The notes under the pieces were generated by a model. The model was not told the origin of the DNA, did no database searches, and saw only the letters and a program-made list of their open reading frames with translations. A DNA stretch of 61,504 nucleotides from Pseudomonadota bacterium (lineage in GTDB: Bacteria > Pseudomonadota > Alphaproteobacteria > Reyranellales > Reyranellaceae): assembly GCA_018240745.1 (NCBI GenBank), contig JAFEFF010000186.1, positions 1 to 61,504 of the forward strand, written 5' to 3'. Both the position numbers and the translations under genes were made by a program. Positions 40,440 to 52,254 of this stretch are shown in pieces (position 1 is the stretch's first letter; each line of letters opens with the position of its first letter).

Positions 40440-41318
40440 TCAGTGGTGCGCGATCGGCGCGTTGCCCGAGCCCCACCAGTAGATGCAGAAGAACAGGAAC
40501 AGCCAGACCACGTCGACGAAATGCCAGTACCAGGCCGCGGCCTCGAAGCCGAAGTGCTGGTCGGGCTTGAACTGGCCCTTCATCGCCCGGATCAGGCAGA
40601 CGATCAGGAAGGTCGTCCCGACCATCACGTGGAAACCGTGGAAGCCGGTCGCCATGAAGAAGGTCGACGAGTAGATGTTGTCACGGAAGCCGAACGGCGC
40701 GTGGAAATACTCGAAGGCCTGGATGCCGGTGAAGCAGAGGCCGAGCAGGACTGTCAGCGCAAGGCCGCGCACCGCGTCGCGCTGATTGCCCTCGAGGATC
40801 GAATGGTGCGCCCAGGTCACCGTGGTGCCCGACAGCAGCAGGATCAGCGTGTTCATGAACGGCAGGTCGAATGGCGCGATCACCGTCACGCCCTTGGGCG
40901 GCCACATGCCGCCATTGGCCTCGGTGCGCAGCGGCATCTCGGGCCCCGAGTGATAGATCGAGGAGTCGAAGAACGCCCAGAAGAAGGCGGCGAAGAACAG
41001 CACCTCCGAGGCGATGAACAGGATCATGCCGTAGCGCAGGCCGAGTTGGACCACCGCGGTGTGGTACTTGCGCGATTCGACGATGACGTCGCTCCACCAC
41101 CAGTACATCACCGCCAGGATGATCAGCAGGCCCGGGGCGATGACCCACCACTCGACCGACTTGAGGGCGCTCTCGACGCCCTTGCCCAGTATGTCGGGGT
41201 GCATCCCCAGAACGGCCCCGAAGAACAGCAGGAAGGCGCCGAGCGCACCGAGCGCCGGCCACGGGCTGGGATCGACCAGATGGTATGGATGCTTCGGTGC
41301 GCCGTGCGTATCGGCCAT
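40440..41318 (-). CDS. ctaE: Cytochrome c oxidase subunit III
   Basis: Subunit III of the aa3-type oxidase has seven transmembrane helices and stabilises the catalytic core. The 292-residue protein has HPYHLVDPSPWP near the N terminus, FIASEVLFFAAFFWAFF, WAHHSILEGNQ, FHGFHVMVGTTFL and the C-terminal AAWYWHFVDVVWLFLF, all diagnostic. ATG 41318 follows GGGGAG at a good distance; an upstream in-frame extension lies in ctaG. Confidence 0.97.
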   Translation of the reverse strand: MADTHGAPKHPYHLVDPSPWPALGALGAFLLFFGAVLGMHPDILGKGVESALKSVEWWVIAPGLLIILAVMYWWWSDVIVESRKYHTAVVQLGLRYGMILFIASEVLFFAAFFWAFFDSSIYHSGPEMPLRTEANGGMWPPKGVTVIAPFDLPFMNTLILLLSGTTVTWAHHSILEGNQRDAVRGLALTVLLGLCFTGIQAFEYFHAPFGFRDNIYSSTFFMATGFHGFHVMVGTTFLIVCLIRAMKGQFKPDQHFGFEAAAWYWHFVDVVWLFLFFCIYWWGSGNAPIAHH

Positions 41319-41322
41319 TGGT

Positions 41323-41901
41323 TCAGCTCCCCTTTCCGGATTCGCCGGCGGACTCACCGCCGAGCAAGGTCTTGGCGCGCTGCGTCTTCGATTCGTAGAA
41401 CGTGTACGACAGCGTGATGGTGTTGATGTCGTCGTAGCGCCGATCCTTGTCCATGTCGGAGTCGACGAAGAACACGACGGGCATGTCGACCGTCTGGCCG
41501 GGCTTCAGAAGCTGCTCGGTGAAGCAGAAGCACTGGATCTTGTTGAACCACCCGGCGGTGCGCTCAGGCGTGACGTTGTAGGTCGCGGTGCCGACGATCG
41601 GTCGCTGCGAGAGGTTGGTGGCGCGGAAAAAGACCAGCTTCTCCTCGCCGAGATGGACCTTGACCTCACGCTGCTCCGGCTCGAAGCGCCACGACAGGTT
41701 GGGATCGACGTTGGTGTCGAAGCGCACCGTCACGGTACGCTTGATCACCGGACGGTCGTCCGACTGCGCGACCAGCGGCGTGCCGGCGAAGCCCGTCGCC
41801 TTGCAGAAGGCCTGGTAGAGCGGCACGGCGGCGTAGGCGAGCCCCAGCATGCCGGCCGTCACCAGCACGAGCGTCCAAGCCATGCGGGCGTTCCTGTCCA
41901 T
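41323..41901 (-). CDS. ctaG: Cytochrome c oxidase assembly protein CtaG (Cox11)
   Basis: CtaG delivers copper to the CuB site of subunit I from the periplasmic side. The 192-residue protein has one N-terminal transmembrane helix and an immunoglobulin-like periplasmic domain with the copper-binding CFCF motif in NKIQCFCFTEQLL, preceded by LVFFRATNLS. Length is normal. The ATG shares one base with the coxF stop (TGATG). Confidence 0.95.
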   Translation of the reverse strand: MDRNARMAWTLVLVTAGMLGLAYAAVPLYQAFCKATGFAGTPLVAQSDDRPVIKRTVTVRFDTNVDPNLSWRFEPEQREVKVHLGEEKLVFFRATNLSQRPIVGTATYNVTPERTAGWFNKIQCFCFTEQLLKPGQTVDMPVVFFVDSDMDKDRRYDDINTITLSYTFYESKTQRAKTLLGGESAGESGKGS

Positions 41902-42053
41902 CAACCCTTGCCTCCCATACGCACGATGGTGAGGCCGAAGAAGATGGCGGCAAGCGACAGCAGAAAGAAGAGCATGAACAGGTTCTTGCTCCGCTGCTGG
42001 CGGTGGCGGTCGGTGTCGCCGGGACGGCGGTTGTGGTCGGCCATGGCGCTCAT
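41901..42053 (-). CDS. coxF: CoxF-like small membrane protein (50 aa)
   Basis: A 50-codon frame starts with ATG 42053 (overlapping the ctaB stop as ATGA) and ends with a TGA sharing a base with the ctaG ATG. The product has a basic, hydrophilic N terminus (ADHNRRPGDTDRHRQQRSKN) followed by one transmembrane helix (LFMLFFLLSLAAIFFGLTIV). Position between ctaB and ctaG, size and topology match the small CoxF proteins of alphaproteobacterial oxidase operons. Its role is not established. Confidence 0.8.
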   Translation of the reverse strand: MSAMADHNRRPGDTDRHRQQRSKNLFMLFFLLSLAAIFFGLTIVRMGGKG

Positions 42054-42961
42054 CCCAGCAGCAGCCGGTCGATCGGCAGTGCCGCGAACAGAACCGCCAG
42101 GTACAACAGCGAGAACTTGAACATGCGCTTGGCGGGGCCGTGGCCGCGGCGGTCGTCCGGCGCAAGCAAGACCGCGACGGCGTAGCCGATGAAGACGACG
42201 CTGAGCGCCACCGCGACCGCCCCGTACAGCCAGCCGACCGCGCCGAGCAGAGTCGGGGCGAGCGCCACCGGCACCAGCATCAACGTGTAGACCAGCATCT
42301 GCCGCTTGGTTGCGCGCGGGCCCGCCACCACCGGCAGCATCGGCACGCCGGCGCGGCGATAGTCCTCACTGCGATAGAGTGCGAGCGCCCAGAAGTGCGG
42401 CGGAGTCCACAGGAAGATCAGCAGGAACAGCGCGAGGCCGACGGCGCTGACGTCGCCGGTGACGGCGGCCCAGCCGATCATCGGCGGGAAGGCGCCGGCA
42501 GCGCCGCCGATCACGATGTTCTGCGGCGTGCGGCGCTTCAGCCAGATCGTGTAGATGAAGACGTAGAACAGGATCGCCGCGGTTAGCAGCGCGGCGGCGA
42601 CGAAGTTGGTCGCCAGCGCCATCAGCAGCACCGAGAAGATCGACAGCAGGATGCCGAGGCCCAGCGCATCGTCGGGCTCGACCCGGCCGGCCGGCAGCGG
42701 CCGGTTGGCGGTGCGTGCCATCAGGGCGTCGAGGTCGCGCTCGAACCACATGTTGATGCAGCCGGCCGCGCCCGAGCCGAGCGCGATCGCCAGCACGGCG
42801 AGGAACGCCTCGAACGGATGGATATGCGCCGGCGCGATCATCACGCCGACGAGGCCGGTGAAAACCACGAGCGACATCACGCGCGGCTTCAGCAAGTCGA
42901 CGTAGTCGCGCACGCGCGCCGGCCCGGTCGTCGTCCAAAGAGTCTGTGCGCTGTCGGTCAT
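42050..42961 (-). CDS. ctaB: Protoheme IX farnesyltransferase (heme O synthase)
   Basis: CtaB attaches a farnesyl group to heme b to make heme O, precursor of the heme a of the oxidase. The 303-residue UbiA-family membrane protein has LKPRVMSLVVFTGL, the first aspartate-rich motif NMWFERDLDALMARTANRPLP, LWTPPHFWALAL and YRRAGVPMLPVV. ATG 42961 is used in place of an upstream TTG. It lies between ctaD and coxF. Confidence 0.96.
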   Translation of the reverse strand: MTDSAQTLWTTTGPARVRDYVDLLKPRVMSLVVFTGLVGVMIAPAHIHPFEAFLAVLAIALGSGAAGCINMWFERDLDALMARTANRPLPAGRVEPDDALGLGILLSIFSVLLMALATNFVAAALLTAAILFYVFIYTIWLKRRTPQNIVIGGAAGAFPPMIGWAAVTGDVSAVGLALFLLIFLWTPPHFWALALYRSEDYRRAGVPMLPVVAGPRATKRQMLVYTLMLVPVALAPTLLGAVGWLYGAVAVALSVVFIGYAVAVLLAPDDRRGHGPAKRMFKFSLLYLAVLFAALPIDRLLLG

Positions 42962-43012
42962 TGTCCTATTCAAGGCGAAGGCGCCGCTGGGGCGCCCTCG
43001 CTGCGGTCCCTG

Positions 43013-44656
<1,644 letters not shown>

Positions 44657-45529
44657 TTAGCGGTTGTCGGGGGTCATGGAAGCCGAAGCAAGATCGGTCG
44701 CGGGCAGCAGCCCGGCAGCCTTCTTCTTCTCCGCAACCCACGAGTCGAAGTCGGCCTTGGAGACCACCTTTACAGCGATCGGCATGTAGTTGTGGTCCTG
44801 CCCGCAGATCTGCGAGCACTGGCCGAAGTAGATTCCTTCCTTGGGGACCTCGATCCATCCCTCGTTGAGCCGGCCCGGGATCACCGTCTTCTTGATGCCG
44901 AAGCCCCAGACCGTCCATCCATGCATGACGTCGGCGCCGGTGCCGATGACGCGGATCACCGTGTTGGCGGGGATCACCATCTCGTTGTCGACTGCCAGCA
45001 GGCGCGGCTCCTGCGGCTTCTGCTTCACGCGGTCGGCCTCGGCCAGCATGCGGCTGTCGATCGAGACATTCCCTTGATCGGGGTATTCGTACTGCCAGTA
45101 CCACTGGTGGCCGGTCACCTTGACCGTCATCGCCGCGTCCGGCGCCTTGTCGCCGTAGTACAGCAGCCGGAAGGACGGAATCGCGATCACCACCAGGATC
45201 AGGATTGGGATGATCGTCCAGGCGATCTCCAGCACCGTGTTGTGGGTGATCGTGCTCGGCGTCGGGTTGCGCGAGACGTGGAAGCGGAAGACCACGTAGA
45301 GCAGCAGAGCCAGCACGAACAGCGAGATCAGGGTGATGATCACCAGCAGCAGGTCGTGCAGCGACGCGAGGTGCTGCTGGACCGGCGTAAAGGAGTCGGG
45401 GAAGCCCATCTGCCAGTCGTGCGGGATGCCGATCACCGGCACCTTCGCCTGGGCGAATGCGCTACCCGCAAGGCCGAGGGTCGCCAGCAGCGATCCGATA
45501 AACGTGCCTAACCACCGCGTGCCGACCAT
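44657..45529 (-). CDS. ctaC: Cytochrome c oxidase subunit II
   Basis: Subunit II accepts electrons from cytochrome c through its binuclear CuA centre. The 290-residue protein has a signal peptide (to about AFA-Q), two transmembrane helices and a cupredoxin domain with CuA ligands His203, Cys238, Cys242, His246 and Met249 in CSQICGQDHNYM, preceded by the aromatic electron-entry segment GHQWYWQYEYP. It is the first gene of the oxidase operon. Confidence 0.97.
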   Translation of the reverse strand: MVGTRWLGTFIGSLLATLGLAGSAFAQAKVPVIGIPHDWQMGFPDSFTPVQQHLASLHDLLLVIITLISLFVLALLLYVVFRFHVSRNPTPSTITHNTVLEIAWTIIPILILVVIAIPSFRLLYYGDKAPDAAMTVKVTGHQWYWQYEYPDQGNVSIDSRMLAEADRVKQKPQEPRLLAVDNEMVIPANTVIRVIGTGADVMHGWTVWGFGIKKTVIPGRLNEGWIEVPKEGIYFGQCSQICGQDHNYMPIAVKVVSKADFDSWVAEKKKAAGLLPATDLASASMTPDNR

Positions 45530-45689
45530 ACGTTCGTCCCCTAAGCCCGCATTCGTGCGAGGAATCTTCCGATTGGCAAAATCCCCCGCAATTCAAAGCG
45601 GTTAGTACCAGATATAGGAGTTGGTGGTAACGGGTTTTCGAGGCCCGTCGGTATGTGGCGGCCGGTCGCACCGAGCCTTCTATGTCAAC

Positions 45690-46170
45690 AACTTGGACAG
45701 GGTTACGCCGTGTCCGCGTGCTTGCAGGCTGGCGGCAAATGTGGGCGCGCCGCGCGCCAGCTTGCCGTTCTCGTGGCGGAAGATCATCGTGCCGGTCGCG
45801 TCCTCGATCGTCACCACGCGAAACGCGCCGTCCACGCGATCGATGCGCGCCACTAGAAGCGCGGTCTTGCCGCAGTTATTGCGGGCCGATCACCAGCATG
45901 TTGAACCGTGCACGGGCGCCCAGCCGCAGCACGCCGGCAACAGCCGATCGATCGCACCGGCTGTCACCAGCTTGTCGAGCGTCGCCTCTCCCGGATCGGC
46001 GCGGCGCATGGTCAATACCGGACCCGATGGCGCGTGCGGCGCGGGACAACTCGTTGAGGTGCGCCTCGTCGCGGAACACTTCGTCGACCGCGTGCAGCGT
46101 GCCGCCGCGCTCGATGAAGACCGACAGCCCGCAGTTGACGAAAGATCGGGTGGATGGGGCGGTTCGACCA
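45690..46170 (-). pseudogene. Decayed CpaF/TadA-like ATPase relic
   Basis: The 755-nt gap between ctaC and the first cyclophilin holds CpaF-like sequence spread over two frames of the minus strand. In order: VNCGLSVFIERGGTLHAVDEVFRDEAH; then in another frame TMRRADPGEATLDKLVTAGAID; then back in ARARFNMLVIGPQ; then, after one extra T near 45880, NCGKTALLVARID and FRVVTIEDATG. Joined, the last two rebuild a P-loop GPQNCGKT followed by the VTIEDA strand that follows it in CpaF-type secretion ATPases. Frameshifts and an internal deletion mean no protein can be made. CpaF normally powers Flp/tad pili; no tad genes are adjacent. The rest of the gap shows nothing clear. Confidence 0.6.
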
Positions 46171-46284
46171 GCCCATCGGCAAGCGCTACGGCAATTTGCA
46201 CGCCCGAATGGAAATATTCGCTGCTTGTCTTTCGGGGTGCCGCCAGTATGGTCGCGCGGCCCTCGGCCCTCCACAGGAGATGTC

Positions 46285-46827
46285 ATGCGTCTGGCCCTGC
46301 CCGCCTTCCTCCTCGTGCTGCTGGCCTCGGCGAGCGCCGTTGCGGCGGACCCGGAGAACACGCTTTATATCGACCTCAAGGACAATTGCCGGGTGGTCAT
46401 CGAGATGCGGCCCGATCTGGCGCCCAAGCACGTCGCCCAGATCAAGAAGCTAGCCCGCGAGCACAAGTACGACGGCATCGTCTTCCATCGTGTGATCGCG
46501 GGCTTCATGGCCCAGACCGGCGACCCCGACGGTACCGGCATGGGCGGCATGGGCGACAAGCTCCCGGCGGAGTTCAGCAAGGAGCCGCATGTGCGCGGCG
46601 CCGTCTCGATGGCGCGCACCAGCGATCCCAACAGCGCGCGCAGCCAGTTTTTCATCGTGCTCAAGGATTCGAACTTCCTCGATCGCCAGTACACGGTGTG
46701 GGGCAAGGTGACCAAGGGCATGGAGTGCGTCGACCAGATCAAGAAGGGCGATCCGAAATCGGGTGCCGTGCCGCCGCCTCAGGACAAGATGATCCGCGTC
46801 CGTGTCGCGGCCGACGTGAAGGAGTAG
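46285..46827 (+). CDS. ppiA: Exported peptidyl-prolyl cis-trans isomerase (cyclophilin, PpiA type)
   Basis: The 180-residue protein has a signal peptide (MRLALPAFLLVLLASASAVAA) and a short bacterial cyclophilin domain: FHRVIAGFMAQTGDPDGTGMGG, SMARTSDPNSARSQFFIVL and LDRQYTVWGKV. Cyclophilins isomerise X-Pro bonds; this one should act in the periplasm. ATG 46285 follows CAGGAGA. The ppiB paralogue begins 5 nt downstream. Confidence 0.92.
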   Translation: MRLALPAFLLVLLASASAVAADPENTLYIDLKDNCRVVIEMRPDLAPKHVAQIKKLAREHKYDGIVFHRVIAGFMAQTGDPDGTGMGGMGDKLPAEFSKEPHVRGAVSMARTSDPNSARSQFFIVLKDSNFLDRQYTVWGKVTKGMECVDQIKKGDPKSGAVPPPQDKMIRVRVAADVKE

Positions 46828-46832
46828 GAACC

Positions 46833-47297
46833 ATGGACAAGGAAAACACGCTCTACATCGACCTGAAGGACGGCCGGGTGGTGATCGAGATGCGGCCCGA
46901 CCTGGCGCCCAAGCACGTCGCCCAGATCAAGAAGCTGGCGCGCGACGGCAAATACGACGGCGTCGTGTTCCATCGCGTGATCGACGGCTTCATGGCCCAG
47001 ACCGGCGATCCCGACGGCACCGGCATGGGCGGCATGGGCGAGCGCCTGCCGGCCGAATTCAGCAAGGAGCCGCATGGCCGCGGCGCCGTGTCGATGGCGC
47101 GCACCAACGATCCCAACAGCGCGCGCAGCCAGTTCTTCATCTGCTTCAAGGACGCCAACTTCCTCGATGGGCAGTACACGGTGTGGGGCAAGGTGACGTC
47201 GGGCATGGAGCACGTCGACAAGATCAAGAAGGGCGAGCCGCCCGCGAACCCCGACAAGATGATCAAGGTCCAGGTCGCCGCCGACGCCAAGGACTGA
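46833..47297 (+). CDS. ppiB: Cytoplasmic peptidyl-prolyl cis-trans isomerase (cyclophilin, PpiB type)
   Basis: The 154-residue cyclophilin lacks a signal peptide and is nearly the same as the domain of the preceding ppiA (shared ENTLYIDLKD, VVIEMRPDLAPKHVAQIKKLA, FMAQTGDPDGTGMGGMG), indicating a tandem duplication. It should act in the cytoplasm. ATG 46833 has GGAGTAGG upstream, overlapping the ppiA end, so the pair is cotranscribed. It converges with the MFS pseudogene, whose stop lies 4 nt away. Confidence 0.93.
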   Translation: MDKENTLYIDLKDGRVVIEMRPDLAPKHVAQIKKLARDGKYDGVVFHRVIDGFMAQTGDPDGTGMGGMGERLPAEFSKEPHGRGAVSMARTNDPNSARSQFFICFKDANFLDGQYTVWGKVTSGMEHVDKIKKGEPPANPDKMIKVQVAADAKD

Positions 47298-47301
47298 GCG
47301 A

Positions 47302-48689
47302 TCAACGCCGTCTCACCGCGCCGCGTGAGACGCTGACGAGCGCGCCGACGGCAGCGAAGCCGCAGGCGACGCCGAGGCACCGGATCGTCGCGCCCGTTGG
47401 CGACACCGCGAAGATCAAGGTCACCAGCGCCGAGCCGATACACCAGCCGAGCGTACGCGCGACCGCCAGGATGCCGCCGGCTGCGCCCGAGCGGCTGGGC
47501 GGCCCAGCGGTCAGAATGGTCGCGTTGTTGGGCGTCTGGAAGAAGCCGAAGCCCACGCCGCACAGCGCCATTCGCCAGGCAATGCTCCAGTCCGCCGGCT
47601 GGTCCGGCATTGCGGCGAGCAGGCCGAGTCCCACCGCCATGACGGCGAGGCCGATGCTACTCAAGATCGCTGCCGGATAGTGCGCGCTGAGGCGTCCCGC
47701 GATCGGCGCGGCGATGACGATCATCAGCGGCCACGGCGTGACCAGCAGGCCGGTCGCCACCTGGGAGCGATGCATCACCGTCTCGAACAGGAACGGCAGC
47801 GAGACGTAGGCCAGTATCTGCGCCGAGTAGGAGCAGATTGAAGTCACCACCGAGAGCGAGAGCAGCGGAATCTTCAGCAGATCGAGCGGCAGCAGCGCGT
47901 TCGGACGGCCGACCTGATGCCACGCCAGCAGCGCGCCGCAGACGAGACCGAGTGCAATCTCGCCCAGCGCCAGCGTGTGCCGGCCGCTGCCGAGCGTGTC
48001 GACGCCGACCAGCAGCGGCCCGAGCGCCATCGCGCCCAGCACCGTCGCGACGAGGTCGAACGGCCGCCGTTGCGGCTTGCCGGGCCGCGCCAGGCTGACG
48101 AACAGCGGCACCGCGACCATCCCTACGGGAAGATTGACCAGGAACAGCCACGGCCAGTTCGCGACGGACAGGATCAGCGAGGCGATGGTCGGGCCGGCCG
48201 CGCCGCCGACTGCGACCGACAGCGCCACCATGGAGATTCCGACGCCGATCAGCCGGCGCGGATAGATGTCGCGAACCACGGCAGGGCCGATCGCGGCGAT
48301 GCAGGCGCAGCCGACACCCTGTGCCAGCCGCGCCACGATCAGCAGTCCAAGCGACGGCGCGAGCGCGCACGCAAGCGACGACAGGGTGAGACGACGAGCC
48401 CAACGGCATAGACCTTCTTCAAGCCGAGGATTTCGCCGAGCGCCGCCGCCGGCAACAGGCAGAGCACCGAGCCGAGCTGGTAGGCATTGACCACCCACAC
48501 CGTGGTCGACTCGCTCGCCGCGAGGTCTCGGGCAATGGTGGGGAGCGCGATGTTGGCGATGGCGCTGTCGAGGCTCATCAGGGAGACACCGCACACCACC
48601 GCCAGCATCACCCATACGCGGCGCGCCGGCGGCAGTCCCTCGCCCTCGCTCTCCTTCTGTCTCTCCCTCTCGACGACCGCGGTACTCAT
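47302..48689 (-). pseudogene. DHA2-type MFS efflux transporter, interrupted by one frameshift
   Basis: The N-terminal part (ATG 48689, MSTAVVERERQ) contains LMSLDSAIANIALPTIARDL and WVVNAYQLGSVLCLLPAAALGEILGLKKVYAVGLVV, classical DHA2/EmrB drug-transporter motifs, and then runs into out-of-frame residues. The remainder (LTLSSLACALAPSLGLLIVARLAQGVGCA to the end at 47302) continues in another frame. The break is at about 48389-48391; one missing T in GTCGTC-TCACC would restore VVFTLSSLACALAPS. Otherwise the sequence is intact, so this is either a recent pseudogene or a one-base sequence error. The restored protein would have 461-462 residues. Confidence 0.8.
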
Positions 48690-48703
48690 TACGCCAAACT
48701 CTC

Positions 48704-48737
48704 AAAAACAGAACGGCCGGCCACTCGGGGCCGGCCG
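48704..48737 (-). terminator. Rho-independent terminator after the aminotransferase gene
   Basis: On the minus strand a perfect 9-bp stem CGGCCGGCC/GGCCGGCCG with a 6-nt loop is followed by TTCTGTTTTT. It lies about 25 nt after the aminotransferase stop and just before the MFS start codon. Confidence 0.88.
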
Positions 48738-48761
48738 CTGGATATCGTGATGCGCCCGCGA

Positions 48762-50078
<1,317 letters not shown>

Positions 50079-50083
50079 TCAAT

Positions 50084-50725
50084 TCAGGCGGCCCTGCGGG
50101 GAGCGCCGGCGGGTGGTTCGGTGCGGACGAAGCTCGGTCTATGCGCGTGCCGATCGTAGTAGGCGCTGAGATGCGTGGCCGACGCGAGCGCCGCCGCGCC
50201 TTCCGGCGGGATCTTCAGGCGATGCAGCAGCGGCATCAGGTTGATGTCGGCCAGGGTAAAAGAGTCGCCGACCAGATGGCCCCTTGCCACCGCCTTGTCG
50301 AGCACCGCGACCTGTTCCCGGAGCGCCGGCATCACGGCCTCGATCGTCGCGCGGTTCGGAGAGCCGTCGGGCGTGCCGGGAGCGATGTAGGCGAAGAGAT
50401 AGGTGCGGATGATCGTGCGATCGATCAGCGTGTTGACCAGCGACACCCACTGCTCGGTAAGCGCCAGCAGCTTCGGATCTGACGGCAGCACGAACGGGGC
50501 GGGGAACACCTTGTCGAGATAGGTCGCGATCGCCTTGGACTCGAACAGCTCGACGTCGCCGTGGCGCAGCACCGGCATCTTGCCGAACGGATGGATCGCC
50601 GCCAGCTCCGGCGCGCCGAGCAGCACGTCGGTCATGGTATGATCGATTGCCTTCTCCTCGCACACCATGCGAACCACGCGGGTGTAGGTCGAGCGCATCG
50701 ACCCGATGATTTCCGGCTTGCTCAT
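50084..50725 (-). CDS. Glutathione S-transferase family protein
   Basis: The 213-residue protein has an N-terminal thioredoxin-like GST domain with IIGSMRSTYTRVVRMVCEEKA, NPF-like AIHPFGKMPVLRHGD and the ELFESKAIATYLD motif that binds the glutathione gamma-glutamyl group, followed by a helical C-terminal domain (FTLADINLMPLLHRL). The substrate is unknown. ATG 50725 is chosen by domain match; an open frame upstream lies in the divergent promoter region. Confidence 0.88.
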   Translation of the reverse strand: MSKPEIIGSMRSTYTRVVRMVCEEKAIDHTMTDVLLGAPELAAIHPFGKMPVLRHGDVELFESKAIATYLDKVFPAPFVLPSDPKLLALTEQWVSLVNTLIDRTIIRTYLFAYIAPGTPDGSPNRATIEAVMPALREQVAVLDKAVARGHLVGDSFTLADINLMPLLHRLKIPPEGAAALASATHLSAYYDRHAHRPSFVRTEPPAGAPRRAA

Positions 50726-50871
50726 GACCCACTCCACCACGCGCGTCCGAGCCCGTCCGCTCCCGAGCGCATCTCGTCGTAGGATTCGGCTGCCATCCGG
50801 CATTCCGCCCCTTGCGGATTCGCAATATAAACAATCGTCAGGCCAACCAGGAATGGCACGCCGGGGGCACC

Positions 50872-51861
50872 ATGAAACAGGTGTTGATCGAAAGCTACGG
50901 CACACCGTGGGAAGTGGCGCGTTGCGCCGAGGTCCCCGATGTCGGCGCTCCTGCCGCCGACGAGGTCGTGTTCGACGTGCTGGCCTTTCCCATCAATCCG
51001 GCGGACATGTGGTTCTGCCGCGGCAGCTATCGCCTGAAGCCGCCGCTGCCGGCAACTCCGGGCGCCGAATGCGTTGGCCGCGTGACAGCGGCCGGCGCCG
51101 GCGTGAAACACGTCAGGGCGGGCGACCTTGTGATCAACCTGCAACGCGAGAACTGGGCGCAGAAGCGCAAGGTCAAGGGCGTCGACGCGATCCCGCTGCC
51201 GCCGGGCATCGACCTCAAGCAGGCGGCGATGGTGCGCATCAACCCGCCGACCGCCGAGCTGATGCTGTCCGACTTCGTCACCCTCGAGCACGGGGACTGG
51301 GTGATCCAGAACGTCGCCAACAGCGCGGTCGGCCGGCTGGTGATCGTCCTCGCACACCAGCGTGGCCTGCGCACGGTCAACGTCGTGCGCCGGCCCGAGC
51401 TTGCGTCCGACCTGCGCCAGCTCGGCGCCGACCTGGTGGTCGTCGATGCCGACGACCTCGCGGCGCGGGTGGCGAGCGAGACCGGCGATGCTCCGATCAG
51501 GCTCGGCCTGGAGGCGATCGGCGGCAAGGCCACCGGCCGGCTGTGCGACTGCGTCTCGACCGATGCGACGGTCGTGCACTACGGCTCGATGAGCGGCCTC
51601 AACCCCGACGTCACGCGCAACAACTTCATCTATCGCGGCGTCAAGCTGACCGGTTTCATGCTCGGCCGCTTCATGGCGCGGCGCAATCCGCAGCAGATCC
51701 GCGAGCTCTACGCCGTCCTGGCGCAGCAGGTCATGGACGGCCGGCTGTACGCGCCGGTGGACACCGTGTATCCGATCGAGCAGATCAAGGAGGCGCTCGC
51801 CCACGCCGACAGGGGCGGCCGCAACGGCAAGATCTTGGTCAGCCCCAACGGGGCGATTTAG
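50872..51861 (+). CDS. MDR-family 2-enoyl thioester reductase / quinone oxidoreductase-like
   Basis: The 329-residue medium-chain dehydrogenase lacks zinc-ligand clusters. FPINPADMWFCRGSYRLKPPLPATPGAECVGRV and INPPTAELMLSDFVTLEHGDWVIQNVANSAVG closely resemble trans-2-enoyl-CoA/ACP reductases (MECR/ETR) that use NADPH. ATG 50872 (MKQVLIESYG) is 12 nt after a GGGGGC-like site. The NTF2-like gene follows 12 nt later, so they are probably cotranscribed. Confidence 0.82.
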   Translation: MKQVLIESYGTPWEVARCAEVPDVGAPAADEVVFDVLAFPINPADMWFCRGSYRLKPPLPATPGAECVGRVTAAGAGVKHVRAGDLVINLQRENWAQKRKVKGVDAIPLPPGIDLKQAAMVRINPPTAELMLSDFVTLEHGDWVIQNVANSAVGRLVIVLAHQRGLRTVNVVRRPELASDLRQLGADLVVVDADDLAARVASETGDAPIRLGLEAIGGKATGRLCDCVSTDATVVHYGSMSGLNPDVTRNNFIYRGVKLTGFMLGRFMARRNPQQIRELYAVLAQQVMDGRLYAPVDTVYPIEQIKEALAHADRGGRNGKILVSPNGAI

Positions 51862-51873
51862 GGAGAAGACGAC

Positions 51874-52254
51874 ATGAGCTCCGACGTCACGGAAGTCGAG
51901 AAGGTGCTGCAGACGTATTTCGACGGCCTGTACGAGGGCGACACCAAGAAGCTCGGCCAGGCGTTCCACCCGGCCTCGCATCTTTATAGCGTGGGCGCCG
52001 ACGGCAAGGCGGCGGACTTCCCGCGCGCCGACTGGTTCAAGATGGTCGAGAGTCGCAAGTCGGCCAAGGACAGCGGCAGCGAGCGGCGCGACCGCATCGT
52101 GTCGATCGACTTCTCCGGCCCGGGCACCGCCTTCGCCAAGGTCGAGTGCCAGATCCCGCCGCGCTACTTCACCGACTATCTCACCCTGCTCAAGGCCGAC
52201 GGCCGCTGGCAGGTGATCTCCAAGTCCTTCCATACGGTGACGAAGGACAAGTAG
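51874..52254 (+). CDS. NTF2-like / lumazine-binding-type small protein
   Basis: The 126-residue protein has the cone-shaped NTF2/SnoaL layout: helix VEKVLQTYFDGLYEGDTKKLGQAF, then HPASHLYSVGADGK and a strand-rich end FTDYLTLLKADGRWQVISKSFHTV. It matches the Lumazine_bd_2 (DUF4440-like) group. Ligand or reaction is unknown. GGGAGAAG precedes the ATG, and the MDR reductase lies just upstream. Confidence 0.82.
   Translation: MSSDVTEVEKVLQTYFDGLYEGDTKKLGQAFHPASHLYSVGADGKAADFPRADWFKMVESRKSAKDSGSERRDRIVSIDFSGPGTAFAKVECQIPPRYFTDYLTLLKADGRWQVISKSFHTVTKDK

Noticed and set aside
48380..48400. Programmed ribosomal frameshift in the MFS gene
   Set aside because: No slippery heptamer or downstream pseudoknot was seen, and MFS transporters are not known to use frameshifting; deletion or sequence error is simpler.
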